From assembly GCF_000093085.1 (NCBI RefSeq), contig NC_014219.1:1302001-1366000 (forward strand): a stretch of DNA of 64,000 bases, read 5' to 3'. The DNA is from [Bacillus] selenitireducens MLS10 (GTDB lineage Bacteria > Bacillota > Bacilli > Bacillales > Salisediminibacteriaceae). Under the pieces are notes generated by a model that worked only from the letters and a program-made list of their open reading frames with translations, had not been told where the DNA came from and ran no database searches. This document shows, piece after piece, positions 56,259-64,000 of the stretch; the first letter of the stretch is position 1; every line of letters begins with the position of its first letter. The translations under genes and the position numbers were made by a program.

Positions 56259-56396
56259 ATGGGATTGCATGATAAGAAACTTGAGCAGGGTGAGTGCCCA
56301 TACTGTGAGGGAAAAGGGTACCATCAGCCTCCGTTGACGGTTACAGAAACCTGTCCGGATTGTCACGGTACAGGTGAAAAGAGACAAGCATCTTAA
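56259..56396 (+). CDS. Small DnaJ-type zinc-finger protein (YuiA-like), 45 aa
   Basis: ATG 56259 with AGGAGG upstream. The protein has two CxxCxGxG-type repeats, ECPYCEGKGY and TCPDCHGTGE, the zinc-binding signature of the DnaJ central domain. Position before yuiB suggests the yuiA equivalent. It is followed by a strong terminator. The role is not known. Confidence 0.8.
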   Translation: MGLHDKKLEQGECPYCEGKGYHQPPLTVTETCPDCHGTGEKRQAS

Positions 56397-56407
56397 TCGA
56401 TCGGTCC

Positions 56408-56438
56408 CCTGTCCCCCTGAATTGGGGGACAGGTTTTT
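56408..56438 (+). terminator. Terminator of the zinc-finger gene
   Basis: CCTGTCCCCC/GGGGGACAGG with loop TGAATT and TTTTT. Confidence 0.9.
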
Positions 56439-56532
56439 CTTGTTTCGATAAAAAACTGCATCAGGAGGTGAAGTCGTTGACCTGCCCTTGTCCATTGAGT
56501 ACAATTGTGATTGGATAAATGGGGGTGCTGAT

Positions 56533-56853
56533 GTGCTGAGTATACCGCAAATGATTATTGCGATCTTGCTTTATTTTGTTTTGTTTTTCGGGATTGGGTT
56601 TATTTTAAACATGCTCCTCAGAGCCAGCTGGGTAATGGCTGTGATCTATCCAGTGGTGGTGCTGTTCATGGTGGACAATCAGGGGATCGGTGCCTACTTC
56701 AGTTCGCCAGGTGATGCGTTTTCTGACTTAGGCAGCAGTCTGGTGAATCTGCCTTTGGCAGATATGATTATTCTCTCATCCGGCATGGTTGGTGCACTGC
56801 TCGCTGGAGTGGTGATCAGAATGCTCAGAAACAGAGGGTATCAGATGTTTTAA
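56533..56853 (+). CDS. yuiB: YuiB-family membrane protein
   Basis: 106 residues with three predicted helices: IIAILLYFVLFFGIGFILNMLL, WVMAVIYPVVVLFMV and MIILSSGMVGALLAGVVI. It ends in RNRGYQMF like B. subtilis YuiB. The start is taken as GTG 56533 after GGGGGTG; the frame is open further upstream. Function unknown. Confidence 0.8.
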   Translation: MLSIPQMIIAILLYFVLFFGIGFILNMLLRASWVMAVIYPVVVLFMVDNQGIGAYFSSPGDAFSDLGSSLVNLPLADMIILSSGMVGALLAGVVIRMLRNRGYQMF

Positions 56854-56861
56854 TCAAGCTG

Positions 56862-56902
56862 AAAAAGGCGGCGGATCTCAGACAGAGAACCGCCGCCTTT
56901 TT
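56862..56902. terminator. Bidirectional terminator
   Basis: AAAAAGGCGGCGG/CCGCCGCCTTTTT with a 15-nt loop, between yuiB and the convergent yuiD. Confidence 0.85.
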
Positions 56903-56931
56903 ATTGAGTATGCCTGACTTTCATACCTGAT

Positions 56932-57408
56932 TTAAAGAATCACAAAAAAGATGAATATCGAAAGCAAGATACCGGTAAGGCCACCGAAGAAGACTTCAAT
57001 GGGTTGATGGCCGAGCAGTTCTTTCAGCTCCTTGCGCTTCTCTTTTTCTTCTTTTTCCGGCCAGTTCTTGACTTCAGATACGATTTTATTAAAGTCCATA
57101 ACGAGCTGATTGATCACCGTCGCCTGTTCGCCCGCATGTCTTCGTACACCAGACGCATCGAACATCACGATCACACCGAAGATAACAGCTGTGGCGAAAA
57201 ACGGGGAATCAAATCCCTGTTCAAGACCAAGAGCCGTCGCAAGCGCAGTAACCGCAGCGGAATGAGAACTCGGCATCCCGCCAGTACTGGTTAAAAGCCC
57301 CCAATTAAATTTTCGGGTTGCGATGAATTCAAGCGGCACTTTGACAAATTGGGCAAAACCAATGGCGAAGAGACCTGCCCAGAGCGGGAAATTTGTAAAG
57401 ATCTCCAT
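56932..57408 (-). CDS. yuiD: Divergent PAP2-family membrane protein (YuiD)
   Basis: 158 residues, DUF212/divergent PAP2 family. Phosphatase-like motif STGGMPSSHSAAVTALATALG (about residues 38-58) and a second segment with RRHAGEQA; several helices. It may be a lipid or undecaprenyl pyrophosphate phosphatase, but the family activity is uncertain. Confidence 0.88.
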   Translation of the reverse strand: MEIFTNFPLWAGLFAIGFAQFVKVPLEFIATRKFNWGLLTSTGGMPSSHSAAVTALATALGLEQGFDSPFFATAVIFGVIVMFDASGVRRHAGEQATVINQLVMDFNKIVSEVKNWPEKEEKEKRKELKELLGHQPIEVFFGGLTGILLSIFIFFVIL

Positions 57409-57721
57409 TATGATGATCCTTTCATGTACAGAGTTTCTGTTCGGAATCCTATTATAACATACCCTGTTTCATCCTGAAACGAACCATTATTTTCGATAAT
57501 TTTTGAGGGTTTTATGGGTTTAACTTTCGATCGTTCGGTTTTCGACGAATCAAAAAGAGGTTTAGGTGAATTTCATACGGGTAATTAACTAAAAAGCATT
57601 GGTTTTCCACGGATACAGTCATTATCCGGAGGTGATGCAAGGATTTATTAAAAGCTTCCCGACATTTCATGCAGGCCGTTATTTTTCGGGAATAATGATT
57701 GCATACCGGTTTATTTGGGTT

Positions 57722-57750
57722 TTGTGAAGCGTTGTATTCTCCGGTATGAT
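57722..57750 (+). promoter_or_regulatory. Sigma-A promoter of the TRAP operon
   Basis: TTGTGA (57722-57727) and TATGAT (57745-57750), spacer 17 nt. The rest of the 410-nt gap 57409-57818 shows no gene or clear operator. Confidence 0.5.
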
Positions 57751-57818
57751 TTAATAGTGGCTCTCCGTGACTCCGTCGGGACACGGTTTCAGAAGACACG
57801 GGAAGGAGTGAACCGCAG

Positions 57819-58364
57819 TTGAGCAGCTCACAAAACAAGTTTATCCGAATCGTCAAAGCACTGGATGCAGGCCTTCATACGTTGGAAAAAATCATCCTGA
57901 GCTGGTCGATCCTCATCATTACCGCAATGACTGCAGGTAATGTAATTTACAGAACCATCACTGGTCAGAGCTGGCACTTTGCTGCTGAGATCAGTCGATT
58001 AGCGATCATCGTTGCAACGTTTATGGGTATCAGCTATGCAGCACGTAAAGGACGACATATCAGCATGTCTGCATTTTTTGATCTTTCTCCGAAGCGTTTG
58101 AAAAAAGTTTTGGCGATTGTTAATCCATTGATCACAGCTTCCATTCTGTTTATCATGTCCTATTATGCCGTATTATATACGCATAGTGTTTTTGTTTCAG
58201 GGAGGACGACCGCAGCCCTTGAATTTCCATTCTGGATTATGGTTGTGGCCCTGCCAATCGGCATGTTCCTGGGGGGACTTCAGTTTATCCGGAACAGCTG
58301 GGTGAATATTAAACACGATGAAGTCTATCTGGCACAAGAGAAGAAAGATTACGATGAACAATAA
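57819..58364 (+). CDS. dctQ: TRAP transporter small membrane subunit (DctQ)
   Basis: 181 residues, four helices, DctQ family (WSILIITAMTAGNVIYR; ARKGRHISMSAFFDLSP). The start is TTG 57819 after GAAGGAGTG. It pairs with DctM encoded next. Confidence 0.85.
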   Translation: MSSSQNKFIRIVKALDAGLHTLEKIILSWSILIITAMTAGNVIYRTITGQSWHFAAEISRLAIIVATFMGISYAARKGRHISMSAFFDLSPKRLKKVLAIVNPLITASILFIMSYYAVLYTHSVFVSGRTTAALEFPFWIMVVALPIGMFLGGLQFIRNSWVNIKHDEVYLAQEKKDYDEQ

Positions 58365-58390
58365 ACTATAGAAAATGAGAGGAATTCACT

Positions 58391-59665
58391 ATGGCTTGGA
58401 CTATGCTGGCAATCATGGTTTTTCTGTTAATACTTGGCTTGCCGATGATGATTCCGCTGATCGTGGGTCCGCTCGTAATTCTGTTCTTTTTTATGGACGG
58501 GTTAGATCCGACCATTATGGTTCAGCAAATGGTGGAAGGGATCTCCTCCTATGTTCTCCTCGCTGTTCCGCTGTTTATCTTTGCAGCGGACATTATGACG
58601 ACAGGAAGAACATCGAGACGGCTTCTGGATTTTGTCGGGGCGTTTGTCGGACATATGCGTGGCGGTTATGCCATTACGACGGCCGCGGCGTGTACACTGT
58701 TCGGTTCGATTTCGGGGTCGACACAGGCAACGGTTGTTGCCATTGGTAAACCGATGAGAGAACGGCTTTTGAAAGTCGGATACAAGGATTCACATGCAAT
58801 TGCATTGATCATTAACTCTTCTGATGTTGCGTTGCTGATTCCGCCGAGTATCGGCATGATCATCTATGCGCTTGTAACCGGAACATCTGTCGGGGATCTG
58901 TTTATCGCAGGTATCGGCCCCGGATTATTGATCTTCTTTTTCTTTGCTACTTATTCATGGTTTTATGCGAAAATTCATAATATCCCACTCGGTGACAAAT
59001 TGCCCTGGCGTGATAGGGGCAAAGTAACGATGAAAGCACTTCTGCCTTTAGGTTTTCCTGTCATTATCATTTACGGGATTTACGGTGGGATCTTTACACC
59101 GACGGAAGCAGCAGGGGTATCTGTCCTTTACGCAATGATTTTGGAAGTGTTTGTCTGGAAGACGATCCGCATTTTTGATTTGCCGAAAGTGGCTCTTTCT
59201 TCAGGGATTGTGACATCTGCGGTCTTTGTTCTTGTCGCAGGCGGACAGGCATTCTCCTGGGTTATTTCTTTTGCGCGTATCCCGCGTCAAATGACGGATG
59301 CGGTTTTGGGTGCAGATCCGTCAGCGCTTTATATTCTCTTTATTGTAGCCCTGTTCTTTTTTATCGGATGTATGTTTGTCGATCCGATAGTTGTCATTTT
59401 GATTTTGACGCCGATTTTTTACCCGATTGCATTTGATGCAGGCATTGATCCGGTTCATCTCGGAGTCGTTATTACATTTCAGGCTGCTCTCGGGTCTGCG
59501 ACTCCACCATTTGGAGTCGATATCTTCACTGCATCAGCGGTGTTCAACAGGTCCTATCTGGATGTTATCAGGGGGACACCGCCATTTATCGTTATGTTGT
59601 TGATTGTAGGTGTACTGGTTGTGTTATTTGAAGAGATTTCATTGTTCCTGCTTTGGATTTTCTAA
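58391..59665 (+). CDS. dctM: TRAP transporter large membrane subunit (DctM)
   Basis: 424 residues, about 12 helices, DctM family. Typical segments: VPLFIFAADIMTTG, SGSTQATVVAIGKPM, IPPSIGMIIYALVTG and the C-terminal TPPFGVDIFTASAV. Uses the sodium gradient to take up organic acids delivered by the binding protein. Confidence 0.93.
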   Translation: MAWTMLAIMVFLLILGLPMMIPLIVGPLVILFFFMDGLDPTIMVQQMVEGISSYVLLAVPLFIFAADIMTTGRTSRRLLDFVGAFVGHMRGGYAITTAAACTLFGSISGSTQATVVAIGKPMRERLLKVGYKDSHAIALIINSSDVALLIPPSIGMIIYALVTGTSVGDLFIAGIGPGLLIFFFFATYSWFYAKIHNIPLGDKLPWRDRGKVTMKALLPLGFPVIIIYGIYGGIFTPTEAAGVSVLYAMILEVFVWKTIRIFDLPKVALSSGIVTSAVFVLVAGGQAFSWVISFARIPRQMTDAVLGADPSALYILFIVALFFFIGCMFVDPIVVILILTPIFYPIAFDAGIDPVHLGVVITFQAALGSATPPFGVDIFTASAVFNRSYLDVIRGTPPFIVMLLIVGVLVVLFEEISLFLLWIF

Positions 59666-59786
59666 ACCGGGAATAATGCTTTGTCTCTTTATAATAAAAT
59701 AGGAACAGATAAACATTTCGCATCATGGACCGGAAAATACCGGCGTTGTTTATCTGTACCAAAAAAATTTTGGGGGTAATTCACAA

Positions 59787-60872
59787 ATGTTGAAAAAAGC
59801 AGGTCTTTTAACGACAGCATTGTCATTAGGTGTTGTACTTGCCGCGTGCGGTGGAGACGACAATAATAACAGTGCAGGAGAAAACGTGGATCCAGACGAT
59901 GTTTCCGCAGATGATCTTGAGCCGCAAGAGTGGCGCATGGTAACGGAAGAAACAGAAGGTCAGGTTCAGATGGTGTATGCCGAGGAATTTGCGGATACAC
60001 TCAATGAGTTGTCTGATGGTCAAATTACACTCGATGTTTACGGTTTTGGTGAACTCGGAAGTGAAGTGGACCAGGTAGAACAGCTTTCCACGAATATTAT
60101 TGAATTCGCCGTCATTTCACCAGGGTTTACAGGTACACTGGTACCTGAAGGAAACTTGTTTGCCCTGCAGTTCCTGTTCCCGGATGATCTTCGTCTTGCG
60201 CAGGACATTTTAGATGAATCTGAAGCGATCAACTCGACGCTTCGTGATAAGTATGAAGAACACAGCATCACGCCTCTTGCATTCTGGACAGAGGGTGCCA
60301 TGCAGTGGACAGGGAATTCACCGCTTCGTACTCCGGAAGACTTTGACGGATTCCAGATGCGTACGCAGGAATCTCCGCTGATCTTGCGTTCTTATGAAGC
60401 ATACGATGCAAACCCGACAGCGATGAGCTGGGGCGAGCTTTACACTGGTCTGCAGCAGGGACAGGTTGAAGGACAGGAAAACCCGCTTTTCTTCATTGAA
60501 GATGCGAACTTCCATGAAGTCCAGGATCATCTGACCATTTCAAATCATAATATGTATGTCACAATGACAACGGTCAACACCGAATTCTATAACGGTCTGG
60601 ACGATGCAACACGTGCCATTGTTGATGAAGCTGTAGAACAGATGCGTGACCGTGCATTTGAGATTCAGGAAGAACAGAACGAAGGTGCACTTGATCGAAT
60701 AGAAGAAGCGACAGACACACCGACCGAAGTTTATGAGCTGACTGAAGAAGAGCGTGAAATGTTCCGTGAGCGAGCGATTCCGGTCCGTGACTTCTATCGT
60801 GAAAATGAAGGTGACGATGCCGCAGAAATTCTCGATACGTTGCTCGATGAAATGGAAGAAATGATGGAATAA
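59787..60872 (+). CDS. dctP: TRAP transporter substrate-binding lipoprotein (DctP)
   Basis: 361 residues. The lipoprotein signal ends VLAAC with Cys21, followed by an Asp/Asn-rich linker. DctP-family features: GELGSEVDQVEQL, GFQMRTQESP and the region EVQDHLTISNHNMYVT. The gene is third in the Q-M-P order, 121 nt after dctM. A C4-dicarboxylate or other small carboxylate is the likely ligand. Its C-terminus is strongly acidic. Confidence 0.92.
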   Translation: MLKKAGLLTTALSLGVVLAACGGDDNNNSAGENVDPDDVSADDLEPQEWRMVTEETEGQVQMVYAEEFADTLNELSDGQITLDVYGFGELGSEVDQVEQLSTNIIEFAVISPGFTGTLVPEGNLFALQFLFPDDLRLAQDILDESEAINSTLRDKYEEHSITPLAFWTEGAMQWTGNSPLRTPEDFDGFQMRTQESPLILRSYEAYDANPTAMSWGELYTGLQQGQVEGQENPLFFIEDANFHEVQDHLTISNHNMYVTMTTVNTEFYNGLDDATRAIVDEAVEQMRDRAFEIQEEQNEGALDRIEEATDTPTEVYELTEEEREMFRERAIPVRDFYRENEGDDAAEILDTLLDEMEEMME

Positions 60873-60885
60873 AGGTTTCAGTAGT

Positions 60886-60914
60886 AAAAAAAGGACCCTG
60901 CGGGGTCCTTTTTT
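60886..60914. terminator. Terminator of the TRAP operon
   Basis: AAAAAAAGGACCC/GGGTCCTTTTTT around a short loop; also positioned to terminate the convergent bioY. Confidence 0.9.
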
Positions 60915-60933
60915 GCATGGTTGCTGTTTCAAT

Positions 60934-61515
60934 TCATCCTGCGACGCGACGTTTATCATATACTTGTTTAAACATGGATGTTTTCCTCAGTCTGATCGCG
61001 AGGATGACACTCAGCAGAATAACCCCCACATCTTTCAGGAAGAACGGAATCATTAAGGATGCTGCGGCTGTTAAAGTCATGCCGTCACCAATAATGAAGG
61101 AGGTGTATCCGTACAGATAGACAATCCCACTCAGATAATGGACCAATAATGCCGAAAAAGCGATGAGGAACAGGGAGCTGACAGAAGCTTTTTCTTTACT
61201 GAAAAAGCCGGTAATACAGGCGACCAGGGGGAACGTCAATAAGAAACCGGCTGTAGGGGAAAGAAAAGCCTGTCCGCTGGAAAAGCCCGCAAAAACAGGG
61301 ACGCCAAAAAGGCCGAGAAGCAGATAGCCGATCATGGCTAGGGTGCCGTAATAAGGACCGAGTATCATTCCTGCAAGGACGGCGGTCCCCGTTTGAAGTG
61401 TCAATGGTACAGGTCCGATGGTTGCGAAGAGACCGATATTAGCGGTAATGGCCATTAATGCAATCATCACACCGGAGTAAACGATCATGGATGTTTTGTT
61501 TGTCAAATGCTTCAC
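60934..61515 (-). CDS. bioY: Biotin transporter substrate-binding subunit BioY
   Basis: ECF-type S component, 193 residues, six helices. Signature: GPVPLTLQTGTAVLAGMILGPYYG and FSSGQAFLSPTAGFLLTFPL. GTG 61515 lies very close to AAGGGG; TTG 61506 has a better distance, so the start is uncertain by three codons. The ECF ATPases must be elsewhere. Controlled by the BirA operator just upstream. Confidence 0.93.
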   Translation of the reverse strand: MKHLTNKTSMIVYSGVMIALMAITANIGLFATIGPVPLTLQTGTAVLAGMILGPYYGTLAMIGYLLLGLFGVPVFAGFSSGQAFLSPTAGFLLTFPLVACITGFFSKEKASVSSLFLIAFSALLVHYLSGIVYLYGYTSFIIGDGMTLTAAASLMIPFFLKDVGVILLSVILAIRLRKTSMFKQVYDKRRVAG

Positions 61516-61573
61516 GCCCCTTATGTATGTCTAGATGACTTTGTCACTCAAAATATAGCCAATAGAAACGATG

Positions 61574-61604
61574 TAGTCAACCTATTTATAATAATGGTTG
61601 ACTA
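61574..61604. promoter_or_regulatory. BirA operator of bioY
   Basis: TAGTCAACC (61574-61582) and GGTTGACTA (61596-61604) form a perfect 9-bp palindrome with a 13-nt spacer. It resembles BirA sites (TTGTTAACC-N-GGTTAACAA) and covers a TATAAA-like -10 on the minus strand. Biotin-loaded BirA should repress bioY. Confidence 0.75.
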
Positions 61605-61711
61605 AAAGTTTCACGAAGCGTTCATTTTTCGTCCGAATCTTCAGCTCCTGATGTGGTACGATATAATCACGATATGTGATCTGATGAGCATAAGATGAGG
61701 GGGAAAGCGTA

Positions 61712-62524
61712 ATGTTTATGAATCAGCCCGTACAGGAACTTCCTAATGGAGCATTTTATACAGGGGCACCGGTGCAAGCGGGAACCGGGGAGACTGTTGG
61801 GCTTGCGCAGATTGTTGATATGACGCTGAACCGAAGAGTACCTGTTTCAGATTTTCAACATGTTGAGCATGTGTTTATTTGGCATTTTGAAGAGGGACGG
61901 GGACAGCGGATTAATCGCATGGCGCAAAGATGGCTGAGGGAGGGGAAAGCGGTAACGGTCCTTTCAGATCGGATTTTGCCCTTGCCTGAAGCTGTGAATG
62001 TTCATCTTATTGCGAAAGACAGCCACGCATGGCTAGCAAACGGATATATACAAAGGCAGATAAAGAACAATACATGCGAAGGAGAACAGTGTTTCTCTAC
62101 AAGCAACATGTATACACCGTATAAAGAGATGATCAAAATGATCGATCAGGATGAGGTGGAACGGTGGACGGGCTTATCGTCAGCTGAATGCCAAGCCGTT
62201 TATGAAGAGATAGAGTCTGCGAACCGTGCAGGGCACTACTTTCCTCATGATGAGATGAAGGAAAAGAAAATTCAGCAGTTTCGCTCGATCTTGATGATTC
62301 CGCTGCTTGAACTTGGTTGTAAGCGGGAGCTGTCACTTCGAATTCTCATTGGAGAAGGGAAGGATCGAGTCTTTGGACAGAGACAACCGACTGCTCATAA
62401 AACGTATCAGTCCATATCAATGAAGAGTGGTCAGTCCATACAAAAATCAGGTCGGCTCGTGTTTGATTTTTATTCAGACGACATTTCAGATGCGTTTGAA
62501 GTTGATCCGTTGCCAATCGGATAA
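61712..62524 (+). CDS. Hypothetical protein, 270 aa
   Basis: Not recognised. ATG 61712 follows GAGGGGGAAA. Predicted cytoplasmic; no helices or signal. Notable segments: EHVFIWHFEEGRGQRINRMAQRWL, HAWLANGYIQRQIKNNTC, CEGEQC, and a C-terminal beta-rich part (ELSLRILIGEGKDRVFG; RLVFDFYSDDI). It ends close before the rRNA promoters and has its own terminator. Probably lineage-restricted. Confidence 0.7.
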   Translation: MFMNQPVQELPNGAFYTGAPVQAGTGETVGLAQIVDMTLNRRVPVSDFQHVEHVFIWHFEEGRGQRINRMAQRWLREGKAVTVLSDRILPLPEAVNVHLIAKDSHAWLANGYIQRQIKNNTCEGEQCFSTSNMYTPYKEMIKMIDQDEVERWTGLSSAECQAVYEEIESANRAGHYFPHDEMKEKKIQQFRSILMIPLLELGCKRELSLRILIGEGKDRVFGQRQPTAHKTYQSISMKSGQSIQKSGRLVFDFYSDDISDAFEVDPLPIG

Positions 62525-62550
62525 TCGCTGCAAACATGATGCAATGAAAG

Positions 62551-62576
62551 GAGAGGATAATGCCTCTTCTTTTTTT
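62551..62576 (+). terminator. Terminator before the rRNA operon
   Basis: AGAGG/CCTCT short stem with loop, followed by TCTTTTTTT. Confidence 0.6.
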
Positions 62577-62620
62577 ATTTGCGGAAATGAAAAAAAGATT
62601 AAAATTTTTATGAAATGATG

Positions 62621-62649
62621 TTGCATCTTTATTTTGAATTTGGTATATT
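62621..62649 (+). promoter_or_regulatory. rRNA promoter P1
   Basis: TTGCAT (62621-62626) and TATATT (62644-62649), spacer 17 nt. The predicted +1 is G62657, first base of GTCGCCAAAAC. Confidence 0.65.
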
Positions 62650-62727
62650 ACTACTTGTCGCCAAAACGAGTGGCCGGCTCAGGAAAAGTATCGACGATAT
62701 TGACCGAAAAATTATTTTGAAATATTG

Positions 62728-62757
62728 TTGACATGAACTGAGACGAAGTGATATGAT
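62728..62757 (+). promoter_or_regulatory. rRNA promoter P2
   Basis: Consensus TTGACA (62728-62733) and TATGAT (62752-62757), spacer 18 nt. The predicted +1 is G62764, first base of a second GTCGCCAAAAC. The leader then contains TTGACCTTTGAAAACTAAAC, typical of Bacillus rRNA spacers. Confidence 0.75.
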
Positions 62758-62911
62758 TTAAAAGTCGCCAAAACAGCGACGCAAGATGTTGACCTTTGAA
62801 AACTAAACAAAAACCAAGCAAAAAAAGTGGGATATATGAATAAGATATCCCGTCAATTAAAATCCAGTGTTTTCATCGATACTGGTATGATGCTAGCGCA
62901 TCAAACTCAAC

Positions 62912-64000
<1,089 letters not shown>

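Overview
The window is a chromosomal segment of a Gram-positive bacterium of the Bacillaceae. Evidence: Bacillus-type RBSs and sigma-A promoters, a sufCDSUB operon, S-box and L-box riboswitches, a FadR operator, and gene order that follows the B. subtilis yus/yur/yun/yut/yum/yui neighbourhoods (fadNAE-yusI-gcvH, metNPQ, sufCDSUB, yunE-yunD, yutC-F-like genes, yuzD-yutJ-yuzB-yutM-yumC-yumB, yuiA-B-D). Base composition is moderate (about half GC). Acidic proteins, an NhaC-family carrier, an NSS carrier and a TRAP system would suit a salt- and alkali-adapted member of the family; I infer this and cannot name the species.

Layout. 1-3.2 kb: 3' part of rnr, then smpB and ssrA (trans-translation). 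3.2-7.5 kb: two small unknown genes, an M20 dipeptidase and ilvD. 7.5-12.6 kb, minus strand: a STAS/PP2C/anti-sigma-kinase partner-switching cassette behind a sigma-B-like promoter, and a two-component system with a beta-propeller lipoprotein. 12.8-20.9 kb: a stand-alone secY, the FadR-controlled fadNAE operon, a yusI homologue with an in-frame TGA at its catalytic Cys codon, and gcvH. 21-25.7 kb: an MFS carrier, S-box-controlled metNPQ and a very small gene. 25.7-28.3 kb, minus strand: a diguanylate cyclase coupled to a GGCT-like protein. 28.3-34.2 kb: sufCDSUB behind an unusual regulatory region.

34.2-44 kb: a DUF72 protein, a TSUP permease, a YunD phosphoesterase, an HD-GYP protein, thyA-dfrA, an L-box and an NhaC-family (probably lysine) transporter, an NSS transporter with a frameshift, and yutD with an in-frame TGA. 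44-50.6 kb: DUF3055, glpX, yutE, a SufR-like Fe-S regulator, yutF, a D-2-hydroxyacid dehydrogenase, a NifU-like protein, yuzD and an NDH-2. 50.7-57.4 kb: yuzB, mqnE (futalosine menaquinone route), a SufA-like protein, ferredoxin-NADP reductase, a second and frameshifted NDH-2, a structured repeat, and yuiA/B/D. 57.8-62.5 kb: a TRAP operon, bioY under a BirA operator, and an orphan gene. 62.6-64 kb: an rRNA operon with tandem promoters and the first 1.09 kb of 16S rRNA.

The genes form themes: Fe-S assembly (suf, NifU-like, SufA-like and a candidate SufR sensor), quinone-linked respiration (two NDH-2, MqnE, ferredoxin-NADP reductase), and amino-acid transport controlled by RNA switches. The most unusual signal is a pair of conserved genes (yusI, yutD) that are intact except for one in-frame TGA each. 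Each TGA is followed by a hairpin at a distance compatible with a bacterial SECIS element. In yusI the TGA replaces the redox Cys, which makes it a selenoprotein candidate.
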